This document shows, piece after piece, positions 25,287 through 34,044 of a DNA stretch of 64,000 bases. The notes beneath the pieces are model-generated. The model was given only the letters and a program-made list of their open reading frames with translations, was not told where the DNA came from and made no database searches. Source of the stretch: Bog-793 sp963785415 (GTDB lineage: Bacteria > Actinomycetota > Acidimicrobiia > Acidimicrobiales > Bog-793); the NCBI GenBank assembly GCA_963785415.1, contig CAWAVB010000001.1, positions 1 to 64,000 on the forward strand, given 5' to 3'. The position numbers were made by a program, and so were the translations under genes. Positions within the stretch are counted from its first letter, which is position 1. Every line of letters begins with the position of its first letter.

Positions 25287-26275
25287 CGCCGATCGCTTTC
25301 GGGCCCCGCGGCGGGGTCGCCCGGCTCGTCCGATCCGTTCTGCATCTGGCCGGTGAGGGCGAAGAAGACGTCGTCGAGCGACGCCTGGTGGACGATGACG
25401 TCGTCGACGGTGACGTGCGCGCCGTCGAGGGCCCGCACGACTGTCGTCGCCAGTCCGTTCTCGGTTCGCACGCGACCGCGTAGCCGGCGACCGTCGTGGC
25501 TGACATGCACGTCGCCGAGGACGTAGGGCGCGAGCGCCGCGGCCGCCTCCGGGTGCGCCTGGTTCAGCGTCACCTCGAGTCGGGCCTCGCCGGTGCGGGC
25601 CTTCAGCTCGGCCGAGGTGCCGTCGGCGATGAGCTGGCCGTGGTTCATGACGACGATGCGGTCGGCGAGCTCGTCGGCCTCGTCGAGGTACTGCGTCGTG
25701 AGAAGCACCGTCGCGCCGTCGGCGACGAGCCCGCGGATGATGCCCCAGACGCGGGCCCGGCTCGACGGGTCGAGCCCCGTCGTCGGCTCGTCGAAGAAGA
25801 GCACCGGTGGCCGCGCGACGAGGGTCGCCGCGACGTCGAGACGCCGCCGCATGCCGCCGGAGTATTGCTTGAGGATCCGGTCCGTCGCCTCGACGAGCTC
25901 GAACTGCTCGAGGAGCGCGCTCGCCCGCGGGACGGCGTTGCGACGACTGAGCCCGCTCAACCGGGCGACCATCACGAGGTTCTGCCGTCCCGTGAGGTTC
26001 TCGTCGAGGGTCGCGTCCTGGCCGGCGACGCCGATGTTCCGGCGCACCGCGGCGGCGGCGTGGACGACGTCGAAGCCGGCGACCCGGGCGGTGCCGCCGT
26101 CGGGCATCGTGAGCGTCGTGAGGATCCGCAGGGTGGTCGTCTTTCCGGCGCCGTTGGGACCGAGGAGCCCGATGATCGCTCCGCGGGGGACAGCGAAGCT
26201 CACGCCGTCGACGGCGACGGTCGCGCCGAAGCGCTTCGTCAGGTTCTCGACCTCGATCATCGCGTCGTCGTTCAC
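25283..26275 (-). CDS. ABC exporter ATPase (DrrA-like)
   Basis: The 330-aa ATPase has Walker A GPNGAGKT (39-46), Q loop GQDATLDENL, signature YSGGMRRRL (138-146), Walker B VLFFDEPT (158-165) and the switch TTQYLDEADELAD. The C-terminal 100 residues form the DrrA regulatory domain, ending in SLDDVFFALTGQ. It powers the permease encoded next. Two starts are possible (26275, 26260). It diverges from the TetR gene across a palindrome-rich 107-base gap, which is the usual layout of a TetR-controlled pump. Confidence 0.94.
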   Translation of the reverse strand: MNDDAMIEVENLTKRFGATVAVDGVSFAVPRGAIIGLLGPNGAGKTTTLRILTTLTMPDGGTARVAGFDVVHAAAAVRRNIGVAGQDATLDENLTGRQNLVMVARLSGLSRRNAVPRASALLEQFELVEATDRILKQYSGGMRRRLDVAATLVARPPVLFFDEPTTGLDPSSRARVWGIIRGLVADGATVLLTTQYLDEADELADRIVVMNHGQLIADGTSAELKARTGEARLEVTLNQAHPEAAAALAPYVLGDVHVSHDGRRLRGRVRTENGLATTVVRALDGAHVTVDDVIVHQASLDDVFFALTGQMQNGSDEPGDPAAGPESDRR

Positions 26276-26310
26276 CAGCCACCCGTCCGCTCGCCACTTA
26301 CTGACCGCAT

Positions 26311-26355
26311 GGTAAGCAAATACTTACCGGTCGTCAAGTAGAGCTTGTATACTTG
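26311..26355. promoter_or_regulatory. Two inverted repeats in the TetR/ABC divergent spacer
   Basis: GGTAAG(26311-26316)/CTTACC(26323-26328) with a 6-base spacer is followed by CAAGTA(26335-26340)/TACTTG(26350-26355) with a 9-base spacer. The half-sites share the core AAGTA/TACTT-like sequence, also present at ACTTAC near 26297. This lies between the divergent ABC and TetR starts in otherwise AT-poor DNA, so it is a good operator candidate for the adjacent TetR. Confidence 0.65.
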
Positions 26356-26382
26356 CCGGGCGGGTCGAACTCGGAGGTAGGC

Positions 26383-27108
26383 GTGGTCGAGAGGGCGGGT
26401 CCCGTCGGCGGTCGGCGCGGCGCCGCCGCGCGCCGGGTGGCCGGCGAGAGCACCCGCGACCGGATCCTCGACGTCGCGCTCGATCTGTTCATCAAGGACG
26501 GTTTCGACCGGGCGTCGCTGCGCGAGATATCGGAGAAGCTCGGGTTCTCCAAGGCTGCCATCTACTACCACTTCGCCAGCAAAGAAGACATCCTGATGGC
26601 GCTCCACATGCGCCTCCACGAGATCGGGCAGCGCGCCGTCGACGAGCTGCGCGACCTGACGCCGGGCGCGGAATCCTGGGCGACGCTGCTCGGCGAGCTC
26701 GTTGGCGAGATGCTCGCCAACCGCCGGATCTTCGTGATGCACGACCGCAACCGGTCGGCCTTCGAAGCGCTCCACCGCCGCAAGCACGCGGGAATGCACG
26801 AAGAGCTCAACGACGAGCTGCGGCGGGTCATCGGCGATCCGGATCTGTCGCCCCGCGACCGGGTCCGCATGGCGTGCGCGGTGGGCGCGGTGTTCACCAC
26901 CCTCGTCGTCTACGGCGACCTGCTGCGCGACATCCCCTCCGCGGAGCTCGAGGATCTGATGGGCGCCACGATCGGAGACCTCCTCGGCGTCCCCGCCGGG
27001 ACCGCGCGCCCCGCGGCGCGCCGTGCGACGGCCGGGCTCGCCCGGCCGGACCGCACCCGCCAGCCGGTCGCCGGGCGGTCCCGCCCCCCGAGAAGATCCA
27101 CGCGTTAG
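26383..27108 (+). CDS. TetR family regulator
   Basis: The 241-aa protein has a TetR helix-turn-helix (about 24-70): RDRILDVALDLFIKDGFDRASLREIS then KLGFSKAAIYYHFASKEDI, read here in two blocks. The C-terminal ligand domain is generic, with a long Arg/Ala/Pro-rich tail. GGAGGT lies five bases before the GTG at 26383, which decides the start over an in-frame TTG at 26353. It probably represses the divergent ABC exporter and also the MFS gene that begins right after its stop. Confidence 0.93.
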   Translation: MVERAGPVGGRRGAAARRVAGESTRDRILDVALDLFIKDGFDRASLREISEKLGFSKAAIYYHFASKEDILMALHMRLHEIGQRAVDELRDLTPGAESWATLLGELVGEMLANRRIFVMHDRNRSAFEALHRRKHAGMHEELNDELRRVIGDPDLSPRDRVRMACAVGAVFTTLVVYGDLLRDIPSAELEDLMGATIGDLLGVPAGTARPAARRATAGLARPDRTRQPVAGRSRPPRRSTR

Positions 27109-28718
27109 GTGACGGACCCGGTGGGCGGAGCCGACGCCTCGAACGCCCCGGGGGTCGCGCGACCGCACTGGATGGCGCTCACCGTCCTGTGCATCGCCGT
27201 GCTCATCGTGAACGTCGACAACACGATCCTCAACGTCGCGCTGCCGACCCTCGTCCGCCGCCTCGGCGCGACGACCGACGAGCTGCAGTGGATCGTGGAT
27301 GCCTACGCGATGGCCTTCGGCGGGCTGCTCCTCGTCGGCGGGAGCCTCGCCGACCGGTTCGGACGCAAGCGGTTCTTCGTCCTCGGACTCGCCGTCTTCG
27401 GGGGCGGGTCACTCGGCGCGGCCTTCTCGGGGAGCGTCGGCCCGCTCATCGCCTGGCGCGCCGTCATGGGCGCCGGCGCGGCGATGACGATCCCGTCCGG
27501 CCTCTCGATCGTGAACGATCTCTTCGCGCGGCCCGGGCGCGCGCCCGGGCGATCGGCATCTGGTCGGGCACGATCGGGCTGGGGATCGCGATCGGCCCCG
27601 TCGCCGGGGGGCTGCTCCTCAGCCGCTTCTGGTGGGGGTCGGTCTTCTTCGTCAACGTGCCGGTCGTCGTCTTGGGCATCGTCGGGACACTGGTTTTCGT
27701 CCCCGAGTCGCGTAGCTCCTCCCCGAACCGGCCGGACCCGGCTGGATCGGTGCTCTCGATCGTCGGGCTCGGGCTTGTCCTGTGGGCGATCATCGAGGGC
27801 CCGACCCGCGGCTGGGCCTCGGGCCAGGTCCTCGGCGTCGGCGTGGCGGGGCTCGTCATCCTCGCCGGGTTCGTCGCCTGGGAACGGGCGATCGACCACC
27901 CGATGCTGCCGCTCGGGTTTTTCGGGTCGCGCCGGTTCAGCGTCGCGATCGTGAGCGTCGGCCTCGGGCTCTTCGCGCTGTTCGGGGGACTTTTCATCAT
28001 GACCCAGTTCCTCCAGTTCTTCCTCGGCTATACGCCGCTCGGCGCGGGCCTGCGCATCCTGCCGATCGCCGGGATCCTGGCGTGCGGCGCGCTCGTCTCC
28101 CCGTGGGGCGTGCGGATGATCGGGACGAAGCTCATTGCCGCGACGGGGCTTCTGGCGATCGTCGGCGGGCTCGCCCAGATCGCCGTCGTCTCGACGGGTT
28201 CGGCGACCTACCCGAACGAGCTGCCGGGGATGCTGCTTGTCGGGCTCGGGGCGGGCCTGCTCGTGCCGGCGGCGATCGACTCCGTGCTCGGTGCCGTCAC
28301 CCAGGCCGACGCCGGCGTCGGGTCGGCGGCGAACTCGACGGCGATGCAGATCGGCGGGGCGATCGGCGTCGCCGTGATCGGCAGCGTGCTCTCCACCGGT
28401 TACCGGGGGGCGATGCAGCAGGCGATCGCCGGGTGGCCGCTGCCGGCTGCCGCGGCGCACTCCATCCTCGGGTCGATCGGGGGCGCGCTCGGCGTCGCGC
28501 CCGTCGTCGCCCGCCTCGTCGGGCCCGCGTACGGAGCCGAGCTCACCCGGGCCGCCCTTGACGCTTTCGCCACCGGGAGCCGCACGGCTCTCATCGTCGG
28601 GGCGTCGGTCACCGGGGCGGGCGTGCTCGTGGCCCTCGCCGCGCTGCCCTCGCGCCCTGCGGACAAGGCGCGGGTTCCGATTGCGCCCGGCGAGGCGGAG
28701 GATCCCGGGGTCGGCTGA
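27109..28718 (+). pseudogene. MFS exporter (DHA2 type), broken by a one-base frameshift
   Basis: The first frame from the GTG at 27109 gives a clean 14-TM exporter N-terminus: IVNVDNTILNVALPTLVRRL, WIVDAYAMAFGGLLLVGG and DRFGRKR. It is correct up to VNDLFARPG, near 27537. The family sequence then continues in another frame as ARAIGIWSGTIGLGIAIGPVAGG and runs to the stop at 28718. One base is missing in GGGCGCGCGCCCGGG. Repaired, the product is about 536 aa, the normal size. The gene abuts the TetR stop, so the two form a unit. The break may be real or a sequencing slip in a G+C run. Confidence 0.85.
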
Positions 28719-28731
28719 CCCGCCTCGGTCG

Positions 28732-29193
28732 CTAGGCCGACCCGGTGGGCTCGGACCGTTCCCTGATCCGGGCGAGCGCCGCCAGCCCGGCGCGCATCCC
28801 GGCGAGCTCGTCCGGGGTGATCATCGCGGCGAGCTCCGCCTCGACCCGTCCGACGGCTTCGCCGACCTCGTCGGCGACGGCGCGGCCGCGGTCGGTGAGC
28901 TCGATCGTCATCCGGCGCCGGTCGGCGGGGTCGACCTCCCGGTTGAGGTAGCCGCGCAGCACGAGTGAGTCGATGAGCTGGCTGACGGCCTGTTTCGAGA
29001 CGCCGAGGCCACGGAGCTGGTCGATCGCGCCTCGTCCCCGCATCGCCAAGCCCCCGATGACGAAGGCGCCGCTGCGGGGGAGGTCGTCGATGCCGGCGGC
29101 GGCGAGCTGGGCGGTGATCGCCCGGGCGTAACAGCCGCGGGCGGCCCGCAGCAGCGCGGGGATGCTGGGTTCGTCGGAGCGTGTCTCGGTCAT
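28732..29193 (-). CDS. MarR family transcriptional regulator
   Basis: The 153-aa protein has the winged-helix parts of MarR: IDQLRGLGVSKQAVSQLIDSLV as recognition region (in two blocks), wing NREVDPADRRRMTIELTDRG, and dimer helices at both ends. The ATG at 29193 starts at the usual distance before the fold; the frame can be extended to a TTG at 29229. It lies downstream of the GNAT gene on the same strand, with its own palindromic site in between, and converges on the MFS gene 14 bases away. Confidence 0.88.
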   Translation of the reverse strand: MTETRSDEPSIPALLRAARGCYARAITAQLAAAGIDDLPRSGAFVIGGLAMRGRGAIDQLRGLGVSKQAVSQLIDSLVLRGYLNREVDPADRRRMTIELTDRGRAVADEVGEAVGRVEAELAAMITPDELAGMRAGLAALARIRERSEPTGSA

Positions 29194-29224
29194 GGGCCGA
29201 GGATACGGGGTGGTCCCCGAACTA

Positions 29225-29247
29225 GTCAAGCATCTTGACAGTCAAGA
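29225..29247. promoter_or_regulatory. Triple half-site palindrome before the MarR gene
   Basis: GTCAAG-CAT-CTTGAC forms a perfect dyad (29225-29239), and a third half-site GTCAAG follows at 29241-29246, making an overlapping dyad TCTTGAC-A-GTCAAGA. It sits 32 bases upstream of the MarR ATG and overlaps the 3' end of the GNAT gene. This is a strong candidate for MarR self-control. Confidence 0.65.
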
Positions 29248-30098
29248 CGCAGGACCGTCCCGATGAGGGGGACCGGCGGGACCCAGACGTAGGGGGTCGT
29301 CGAGGCGGCGACCAGGAACCCGAGGCGCTCGAGGATCGGGCGGCTGGTTGGTGCGGCGTCGGCTTGGAGGGCCGACTTTCCGTGCGCGACGGCGAGCCGG
29401 GCCCGTATGGCGACGCTCGCCCGGTAGACGCCGCGATGGCGCCAGTCGGGGTGGACCGACCCGCCCCAGAGGCTCGCGAACCGCGAGCCGCCCTCGTAGT
29501 CGACCCGTCCGGATCCGATGACGCGGCCGTCGTGCTCGGCGACGACGAGGTCGAGGCCCGCGGGCGTGGTGACGAGGCGTCTGCCGAGCGCCGCGACGTG
29601 CGCGGCCTGATCCTCGGACCAGACGACCTCGTAGAGCGCGGCGATCCCGGCAAGGTCGTCCGCCGTCCCGGTCCGGAGCCGGACCCCTTCGGGGAGCGGC
29701 GGATCGCGGGTGAGCGGCGCCGCCTCGGCCAAAAGGACGGTCTCGACCGGTCCGGGCCGGAACCCGGCGGCGACGAGGCGGTCGGCGAGGACCGCCGGTC
29801 CGACGTGGCTCCAGGTCTTCCACTCCAACTCCTCACCGCGGGTCGCGAAGTGGCGGATCTGCCGGGCGATGAGGTCGTCGAGCTCGGCTTCGTCGGTCCC
29901 GGTGAGGTCGCCGGCGACGACGAAGCCGCGCCGGCCTCCGGTTGACCGCAGCACCGGACTGTCCCACTCGTAGGCGACGCCGGGTGGCAGGGGGTCCGGG
30001 ACCGCCAGGCCGACCTCGGCGTCGTAGGCGGCGAGGAGGCGCGCGACCTTCGATCCGGCCTCCCCTGCGCGGCGCAACCGAGCATGCGCGCCGGGCAA
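29226..30098 (-). CDS. GNAT-family acetyltransferase, possibly two-domain
   Basis: The 290-aa protein has a C-terminal GNAT fold (about 138-285): LRTGTADDLAGIAALY, VVAEHDGRVIGSGRVDY, the acetyl-CoA loop HPDWRHRGVYRASV and a final ERLGFLV. The N-terminal half has DLIARQIRHFATRGEELEWKTW, common in paired GNAT proteins, and looks like a degenerate first domain. The start is unclear: the TTG at 30098 is the first usual codon, while homology may begin nearer the amidotransferase stop at 30122. It probably shares that gene's transcript. Confidence 0.82.
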   Translation of the reverse strand: MPGAHARLRRAGEAGSKVARLLAAYDAEVGLAVPDPLPPGVAYEWDSPVLRSTGGRRGFVVAGDLTGTDEAELDDLIARQIRHFATRGEELEWKTWSHVGPAVLADRLVAAGFRPGPVETVLLAEAAPLTRDPPLPEGVRLRTGTADDLAGIAALYEVVWSEDQAAHVAALGRRLVTTPAGLDLVVAEHDGRVIGSGRVDYEGGSRFASLWGGSVHPDWRHRGVYRASVAIRARLAVAHGKSALQADAAPTSRPILERLGFLVAASTTPYVWVPPVPLIGTVLRLDCQDA

Positions 30099-30121
30099 AT
30101 CGGCGCGGTCGGCGGTCGCGG

Positions 30122-30838
30122 TCAGGACCTTTCGCGCCGGTGAGCCCGGGCGCCCCCGACGAGGTGGTCAAAGAGCGCATCGCCGCCGCCCACCTCGGGG
30201 TGCCATTGCACGCCGACGATGAAGGCGCGGTTCGGATCCTCGACCGCCTCGACCGTCCCGTCGTCGGCGAGGGCGACGACGTCGAGGTCCTTCCCGACGC
30301 GGGCGATCGCCTGATGGTGGTGACCGGCGACGTCGAGTCGTGTCGGAAGGATCGCCGCGAGCTGGCTCTCCGCCCGGATTTCGACGGGGTGGGGTGAGTA
30401 CTCGCCGGGCTTGCGGGCGTGGTCCTCATGACCGACGACGTCGGGGAGGTGTTGGTGCAGCGTTCCACCGCGGGCGACGTTCAGAACCTGGATGCCGCGG
30501 CAGATCGCGAGCAGCGGCAGGTCGGCCTCGGTCGCCGCCGCGACGAGGGCGAGCTCGAGGGTGTCGCGTGCCGCATTCGGCTCACCGGTGCGCGGGTGGG
30601 ACAGCTCGCCGTAGTGGTCGGGCGCAACATCCGGCCCGCCCGAGAGCACGATCCCGTCGACCGCGACGACGAGCTCCTCGGCGCCAGAACACTGCACGGG
30701 GAGGACGAGCACGGCTGCGCCCGCCCGCTCGATCGCCGCAAGGTACTCGCCCGGGAGGACCGCGGCGCGCCGGGTCGAGTCGCCCCAGGGGATCTCTTGT
30801 TCGGAGGCGGTGATGCCAATGACGGGCCGTGTGTTCAT
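30122..30838 (-). CDS. Class I glutamine amidotransferase-like hydrolase (PuuD-like)
   Basis: The 238-aa enzyme has the triad frame of gamma-glutamyl-GABA hydrolases: nucleophile Cys in LLAICRGIQVLN, then HHHQAIARVG and QWHPE. The early IGITASEQEIPWG and DGIVLSGGPDVAPDHY are typical of this C26-type family, which frees GABA from gamma-glutamyl-GABA or hydrolyses similar amides. The ATG at 30838 has AAAGGACC upstream. No putrescine-pathway genes are nearby, so the substrate is inferred. It leads into the GNAT gene 23 bases on. Confidence 0.9.
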   Translation of the reverse strand: MNTRPVIGITASEQEIPWGDSTRRAAVLPGEYLAAIERAGAAVLVLPVQCSGAEELVVAVDGIVLSGGPDVAPDHYGELSHPRTGEPNAARDTLELALVAAATEADLPLLAICRGIQVLNVARGGTLHQHLPDVVGHEDHARKPGEYSPHPVEIRAESQLAAILPTRLDVAGHHHQAIARVGKDLDVVALADDGTVEAVEDPNRAFIVGVQWHPEVGGGDALFDHLVGGARAHRRERS

Positions 30839-31068
30839 CGGGTGGTCCTTTGCGGCGTGCGCTCCTCGTCGCCCGGGCATCGCGTCTCGGTGGGAGTGGC
30901 GTGCCCGAAGCGAGATGCGCCAATGACATTACGGCGGGGCGCGGGCCGTAACGGTCGGGCCCCGTCGGGCGTTGGCGATCCGCCGGCGCGCGCCGGCCCA
31001 GGGGGCGTCAGAATTGACGGAGCCGCGGCCCGGCACGACCGACGGCGCAGTGAGGAGTGGAGGCGACG

Positions 31069-31479
31069 ATGGCGCGCAAGGAGCACTGGAAGGACGAGCC
31101 CGAGGAGCAGGACTACCCGGCGGCGCTGAGCTACCTGACGCTCGTCACGAGCGAGGCCGGCGCCGAGGCGCTCGTCGAGGCGTTGAAGAAGGCCCCGATC
31201 GTGCGGCGGATGGCGAAGGACCTTTTGCGGGCGAGTCGCCTCGAGGTGTTGCCGGCCGAGAACTTCCACGTGCAAAAAGACCTAAAGAAGGTCCAGAAAG
31301 GACGTCGCCTCTCACCGGTCCTCCTCGTCGCCGGCGATCTGGCGTCGGACACGCCGCTCACCATCGCCGACGGCTACCACCGGATCTGTGCGAGCTACCA
31401 CCTCTACGAGGACGCCGTCATCCCGTGCCGGCTCGTCGGCTGCGAGGTCGAGGAAGGCTCGCCGGTCCACACGATCTGA
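31069..31479 (+). CDS. Small protein with ParB/sulfiredoxin-like motif
   Basis: The 136-aa soluble protein begins MARKEHWKDEPEEQDYPAAL and contains LTIADGYHRICASYHLYE followed by IPCRLV. That block resembles the GxxR core of ParB/Srx-type folds. The N-terminal half is helical and charged. I know no function for this family; a ligand- or DNA-binding role is only a guess. GGAGG sits just before the ATG. A GTG 12 bases upstream is also in frame. It converges with the MscS gene. Confidence 0.75.
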   Translation: MARKEHWKDEPEEQDYPAALSYLTLVTSEAGAEALVEALKKAPIVRRMAKDLLRASRLEVLPAENFHVQKDLKKVQKGRRLSPVLLVAGDLASDTPLTIADGYHRICASYHLYEDAVIPCRLVGCEVEEGSPVHTI

Positions 31480-31500
31480 GCGCGCAGCGCGCGGTCGCGC

Positions 31501-32232
31501 CTAGCGGCGCCCGGTCGACTTCGCGCCGCTCGTGGAGGGCTTGTCGCTCTGGGCGGACGCTTCGCCCGCCGGAGTGACGGCGACCTTCTTCCACGGGCCG
31601 ACCGCCGCGGCGAGCATGCCCGAGTTCGGGATGTTGAGGACGCCGTCGTCGGTGCGGAGCGTCACATACGTGAGGTTCATCCCCCGAACGACGCCGTTCA
31701 GCTCCCCGCCGAGGGCACCGGAGCGCACCCGGATGTGGTCCCCGATGCTGAATGGATGGGCGAGCAGCAGCACCGCGCCGGCGAAGACGTTGCCGAGCAC
31801 CTGCTGGGCGGCAATGCCGAGCACGACACCCGTCAGCGCCCCGCCGACGAGGAGGTGGTCGATCGGCACCGAGACGAGGCCGAGCGTCCCGAAAAGCACG
31901 ATGACGTAGCCGGCGATCGAGGCGATGAGCCGCAGGACCCGACCCGTCGTGGGCTGCGTGCGGGAGCCGACGACGTGGCCCAGCCAGCGGGCGAGGCGTC
32001 GCGTCGTCGCGATCCCGGCGACGACGAAGACGGCGGTCGCCACCCAGATAACGACCCGCGGCTCGACCCGGGGCGTGTGGATCTTGCCGAAGATCGATCC
32101 GACGATGAGCGCCGCGACGGTGAAGGCCCCATAGACCGCCGACATCACGCCGTGGCGGTCGGGTGTGGGCGGGGCCGGACCGAAGCCGGCCGGTTGCCCG
32201 CGTTCGGCCCTGGCGGGCGGTCGCTCAGCCAT
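31501..32232 (-). CDS. Small-conductance mechanosensitive channel (MscS family)
   Basis: The 243-aa membrane protein has helices at about 32-50, 60-78 and 103-122, then the pore-lining stretch ALTGVVLGIAAQQVLGNVFAGAVLLL and the cytosolic beta domain with FSIGDHIRV, GVVRGMNLTYVTLRTDDG and NIPNSG. It should open under membrane tension to release solutes in osmotic downshock. The tail after residue 215 is Ser/Lys-rich and lacks the larger MscS C-terminal domain. The ATG at 32232 follows GGGGAA. It is divergent from the alcohol dehydrogenase gene. Confidence 0.92.
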   Translation of the reverse strand: MAERPPARAERGQPAGFGPAPPTPDRHGVMSAVYGAFTVAALIVGSIFGKIHTPRVEPRVVIWVATAVFVVAGIATTRRLARWLGHVVGSRTQPTTGRVLRLIASIAGYVIVLFGTLGLVSVPIDHLLVGGALTGVVLGIAAQQVLGNVFAGAVLLLAHPFSIGDHIRVRSGALGGELNGVVRGMNLTYVTLRTDDGVLNIPNSGMLAAAVGPWKKVAVTPAGEASAQSDKPSTSGAKSTGRR

Positions 32233-32376
32233 CAGGGTTCCCCTCGGGGGAACCGTTCGTTTGTGACGGGATCGACGTGGTGTCGCGGGCTTGCACGACG
32301 AGGAGTGTTGCACTCTGCCTCGCCGATCGCCCAACGGCGGGCGACCAGTCGGCGGGCGGCACGCGAGACTGGAGGC

Positions 32377-33375
32377 GTGCGAGCGTGGATCGTTGACCAA
32401 CCGGGACCCATCGAGAGCCACCCCCTCCGCCTCGTCGACCGTCCCGTTCCCGAACCCGGTCCGGGAGAGATCCTCGTCGCCGTCGCCGCCTGTGGGGTCT
32501 GCCGCACCGATCTCCACCTCGCCCTCGGCGAACTCGCGCCGCGTCGGCACGGGGTCGTGCCCGGCCACGAGGTCGTCGGCACCGTCACGGCCTCAGGACC
32601 TGGCGCGACGCGTTTCGCGCCCGGTGACCGGGTCGGGATCGCCTGGTTGCGCGGGACGGACGGGACGTGCGAGTTCTGCCGCCGGGGCGCGGAGAACCTG
32701 TGCCGGGATCCTTCCTTCACCGGTTGGGACGCCGACGGCGGGTACGCCGAATACGCGGTCGTCGACGAGCGCTTCGCCTACCAGATCCCGGCGGGCCTCA
32801 CCGACGTCGAGGCGGCGCCGTTGCTCTGCGCGGGGATCATCGGCTTCCGGGCGTTGCGGCGGGCCGCGCTGCCACCAGGTGGCCGCCTCGGCATCTACGG
32901 CTTCGGTGCCTCGGCGCACCTCGCCGCCCAGGTCGCATTGCATGAGGGGGCGACGGTCCACGTGATGACGAGGTCGGCAGACGCCCGGCGGCTCGCCCTT
33001 GAGCTCGGCGCGGCCTCCGCCCAGGGGACCGCCGACCCGCCGCCGGAGCCGCTCGACGCGGCGATCCTTTTCGCCCCCGCGGGCGAGATCGTGCCGGTGG
33101 CGCTGCGTGCTCTCGAGCGCGGCGGGACGCTCGCCGTGGCGGGGATCTACCTGTCAGAGATCCCCGCCCTTGATTACGAGTCCGAACTTTTCTACGAGAA
33201 GAACCTGCGCAGCGTGACGGCGAACACGCGGGCCGACGGCGAGGAGTTCTTCCGGATCGCCGGGGCGGCGCGCCTCCGCGTCGTCGCGACGCCGTACGCG
33301 TTCGACCGGGGCGACGAGGCGCTCGCCGACCTTGCTGCCGACCGGTTCGAGGGGGCGGCGGTCCTCGTCGTCTAG
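32377..33375 (+). CDS. Zinc-dependent alcohol dehydrogenase family protein
   Basis: The 332-aa MDR enzyme has the catalytic-zinc ligands Cys42 (ACGVCRTDLH) and His64 (VPGHEVVG) with a nucleotide-binding GGRLGIYGFGASAH. The structural-zinc lobe reads TDGTCEFCRRGAENLC: three of the four usual Cys remain, and the first position is Asp95. It should oxidise alcohols or reduce aldehydes with NAD(P). The GTG at 32377 is only one base after GGAGG, which is tight, but the RAWIVDQPGP start matches the family. The frame stays open far upstream without homology. Confidence 0.9.
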   Translation: MRAWIVDQPGPIESHPLRLVDRPVPEPGPGEILVAVAACGVCRTDLHLALGELAPRRHGVVPGHEVVGTVTASGPGATRFAPGDRVGIAWLRGTDGTCEFCRRGAENLCRDPSFTGWDADGGYAEYAVVDERFAYQIPAGLTDVEAAPLLCAGIIGFRALRRAALPPGGRLGIYGFGASAHLAAQVALHEGATVHVMTRSADARRLALELGAASAQGTADPPPEPLDAAILFAPAGEIVPVALRALERGGTLAVAGIYLSEIPALDYESELFYEKNLRSVTANTRADGEEFFRIAGAARLRVVATPYAFDRGDEALADLAADRFEGAAVLVV

Positions 33376-33447
33376 GCGCGGCGGCTCGTTACAGGCCGGT
33401 TCGCCGATCCCGCGACGCTCGACCGGGATGCCTCAGCGCCGAGATCC

Positions 33448-34041
33448 TCAAGCGGCGCTCGCCGTGGGTCCGGTGTCGAACGAGAAGGGCGGATAGTCGT
33501 CGACGAGCGAAGCGAGATAGCCGAGCAGACGCGCCTCCCAGCGGACGACGCCACGCTGGAACTTCCAGAGTCCCTCGGGGTAGCGCTCTTCGGCGAGGAC
33601 GAAGATCGCCGCGATGATCCACACGATCCAGCTGACGATTCCGATCAGGCCGAGCACGATCGCGCTCGGGATCGCCTTCACGATCCGCCAGAGTGCCGAG
33701 CCGACGGTGGGAGTCCCGGAGCGCGCGATCTCGAGCCGTATCGTCGAGCGCCCTGTTGCGGGCAGCTCGTCGGTCAGGAGCGCGACATAAGCGAGTACTG
33801 CGACGAGGAAGATGAGCAACTTCGTGATGCGCTCGCCGTCTTCAGCGATATAACGGGCACCGCCCTTGTCGGCGATGAGGACCGCGGCGGCGACGGGGAG
33901 CCCGAGGTAGACGAGCCCACCTCCCGTGCCGGATCCGGCGATCCACGACACCAGCACGAGAAGCAGGATCCGCAGGAAGACATGCGCCCGGCCCATGGTC
34001 TCGGGCCGCGCGACGTCGAACGTCACCGGGGAATCGTTCAA
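33448..34041 (-). CDS. DUF4389 membrane protein
   Basis: The 197-aa protein has about four transmembrane segments (22-38, 46-60, 73-90 and 120-150) and the DUF4389 ending: GLWKFQRGVVRWEARLLGYL, then LVDDYPPFSF. Function is unknown. The start is uncertain: the TTG at 34041 lies three bases after the flavodoxin stop, and a GTG follows 15 bases on. It is the second gene of a flavodoxin-DUF4389 unit and converges on the alcohol dehydrogenase gene. Confidence 0.85.
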   Translation of the reverse strand: MNDSPVTFDVARPETMGRAHVFLRILLLVLVSWIAGSGTGGGLVYLGLPVAAAVLIADKGGARYIAEDGERITKLLIFLVAVLAYVALLTDELPATGRSTIRLEIARSGTPTVGSALWRIVKAIPSAIVLGLIGIVSWIVWIIAAIFVLAEERYPEGLWKFQRGVVRWEARLLGYLASLVDDYPPFSFDTGPTASAA

Positions 34042-34044
34042 GGG

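Noticed and set aside
22624..25506. 960-codon minus-strand frame
   Set aside because: It runs antisense to the LLM oxidoreductase and the small gene, and through the ABC permease in a wrong frame; composition is Arg/Pro/Gly-rich, as in high-G+C shadow frames.
24432..29193. Efflux block considered as a natural-product cluster
   Set aside because: There are exporters and regulators but no biosynthetic enzymes such as PKS, NRPS or lanthipeptide synthetases.
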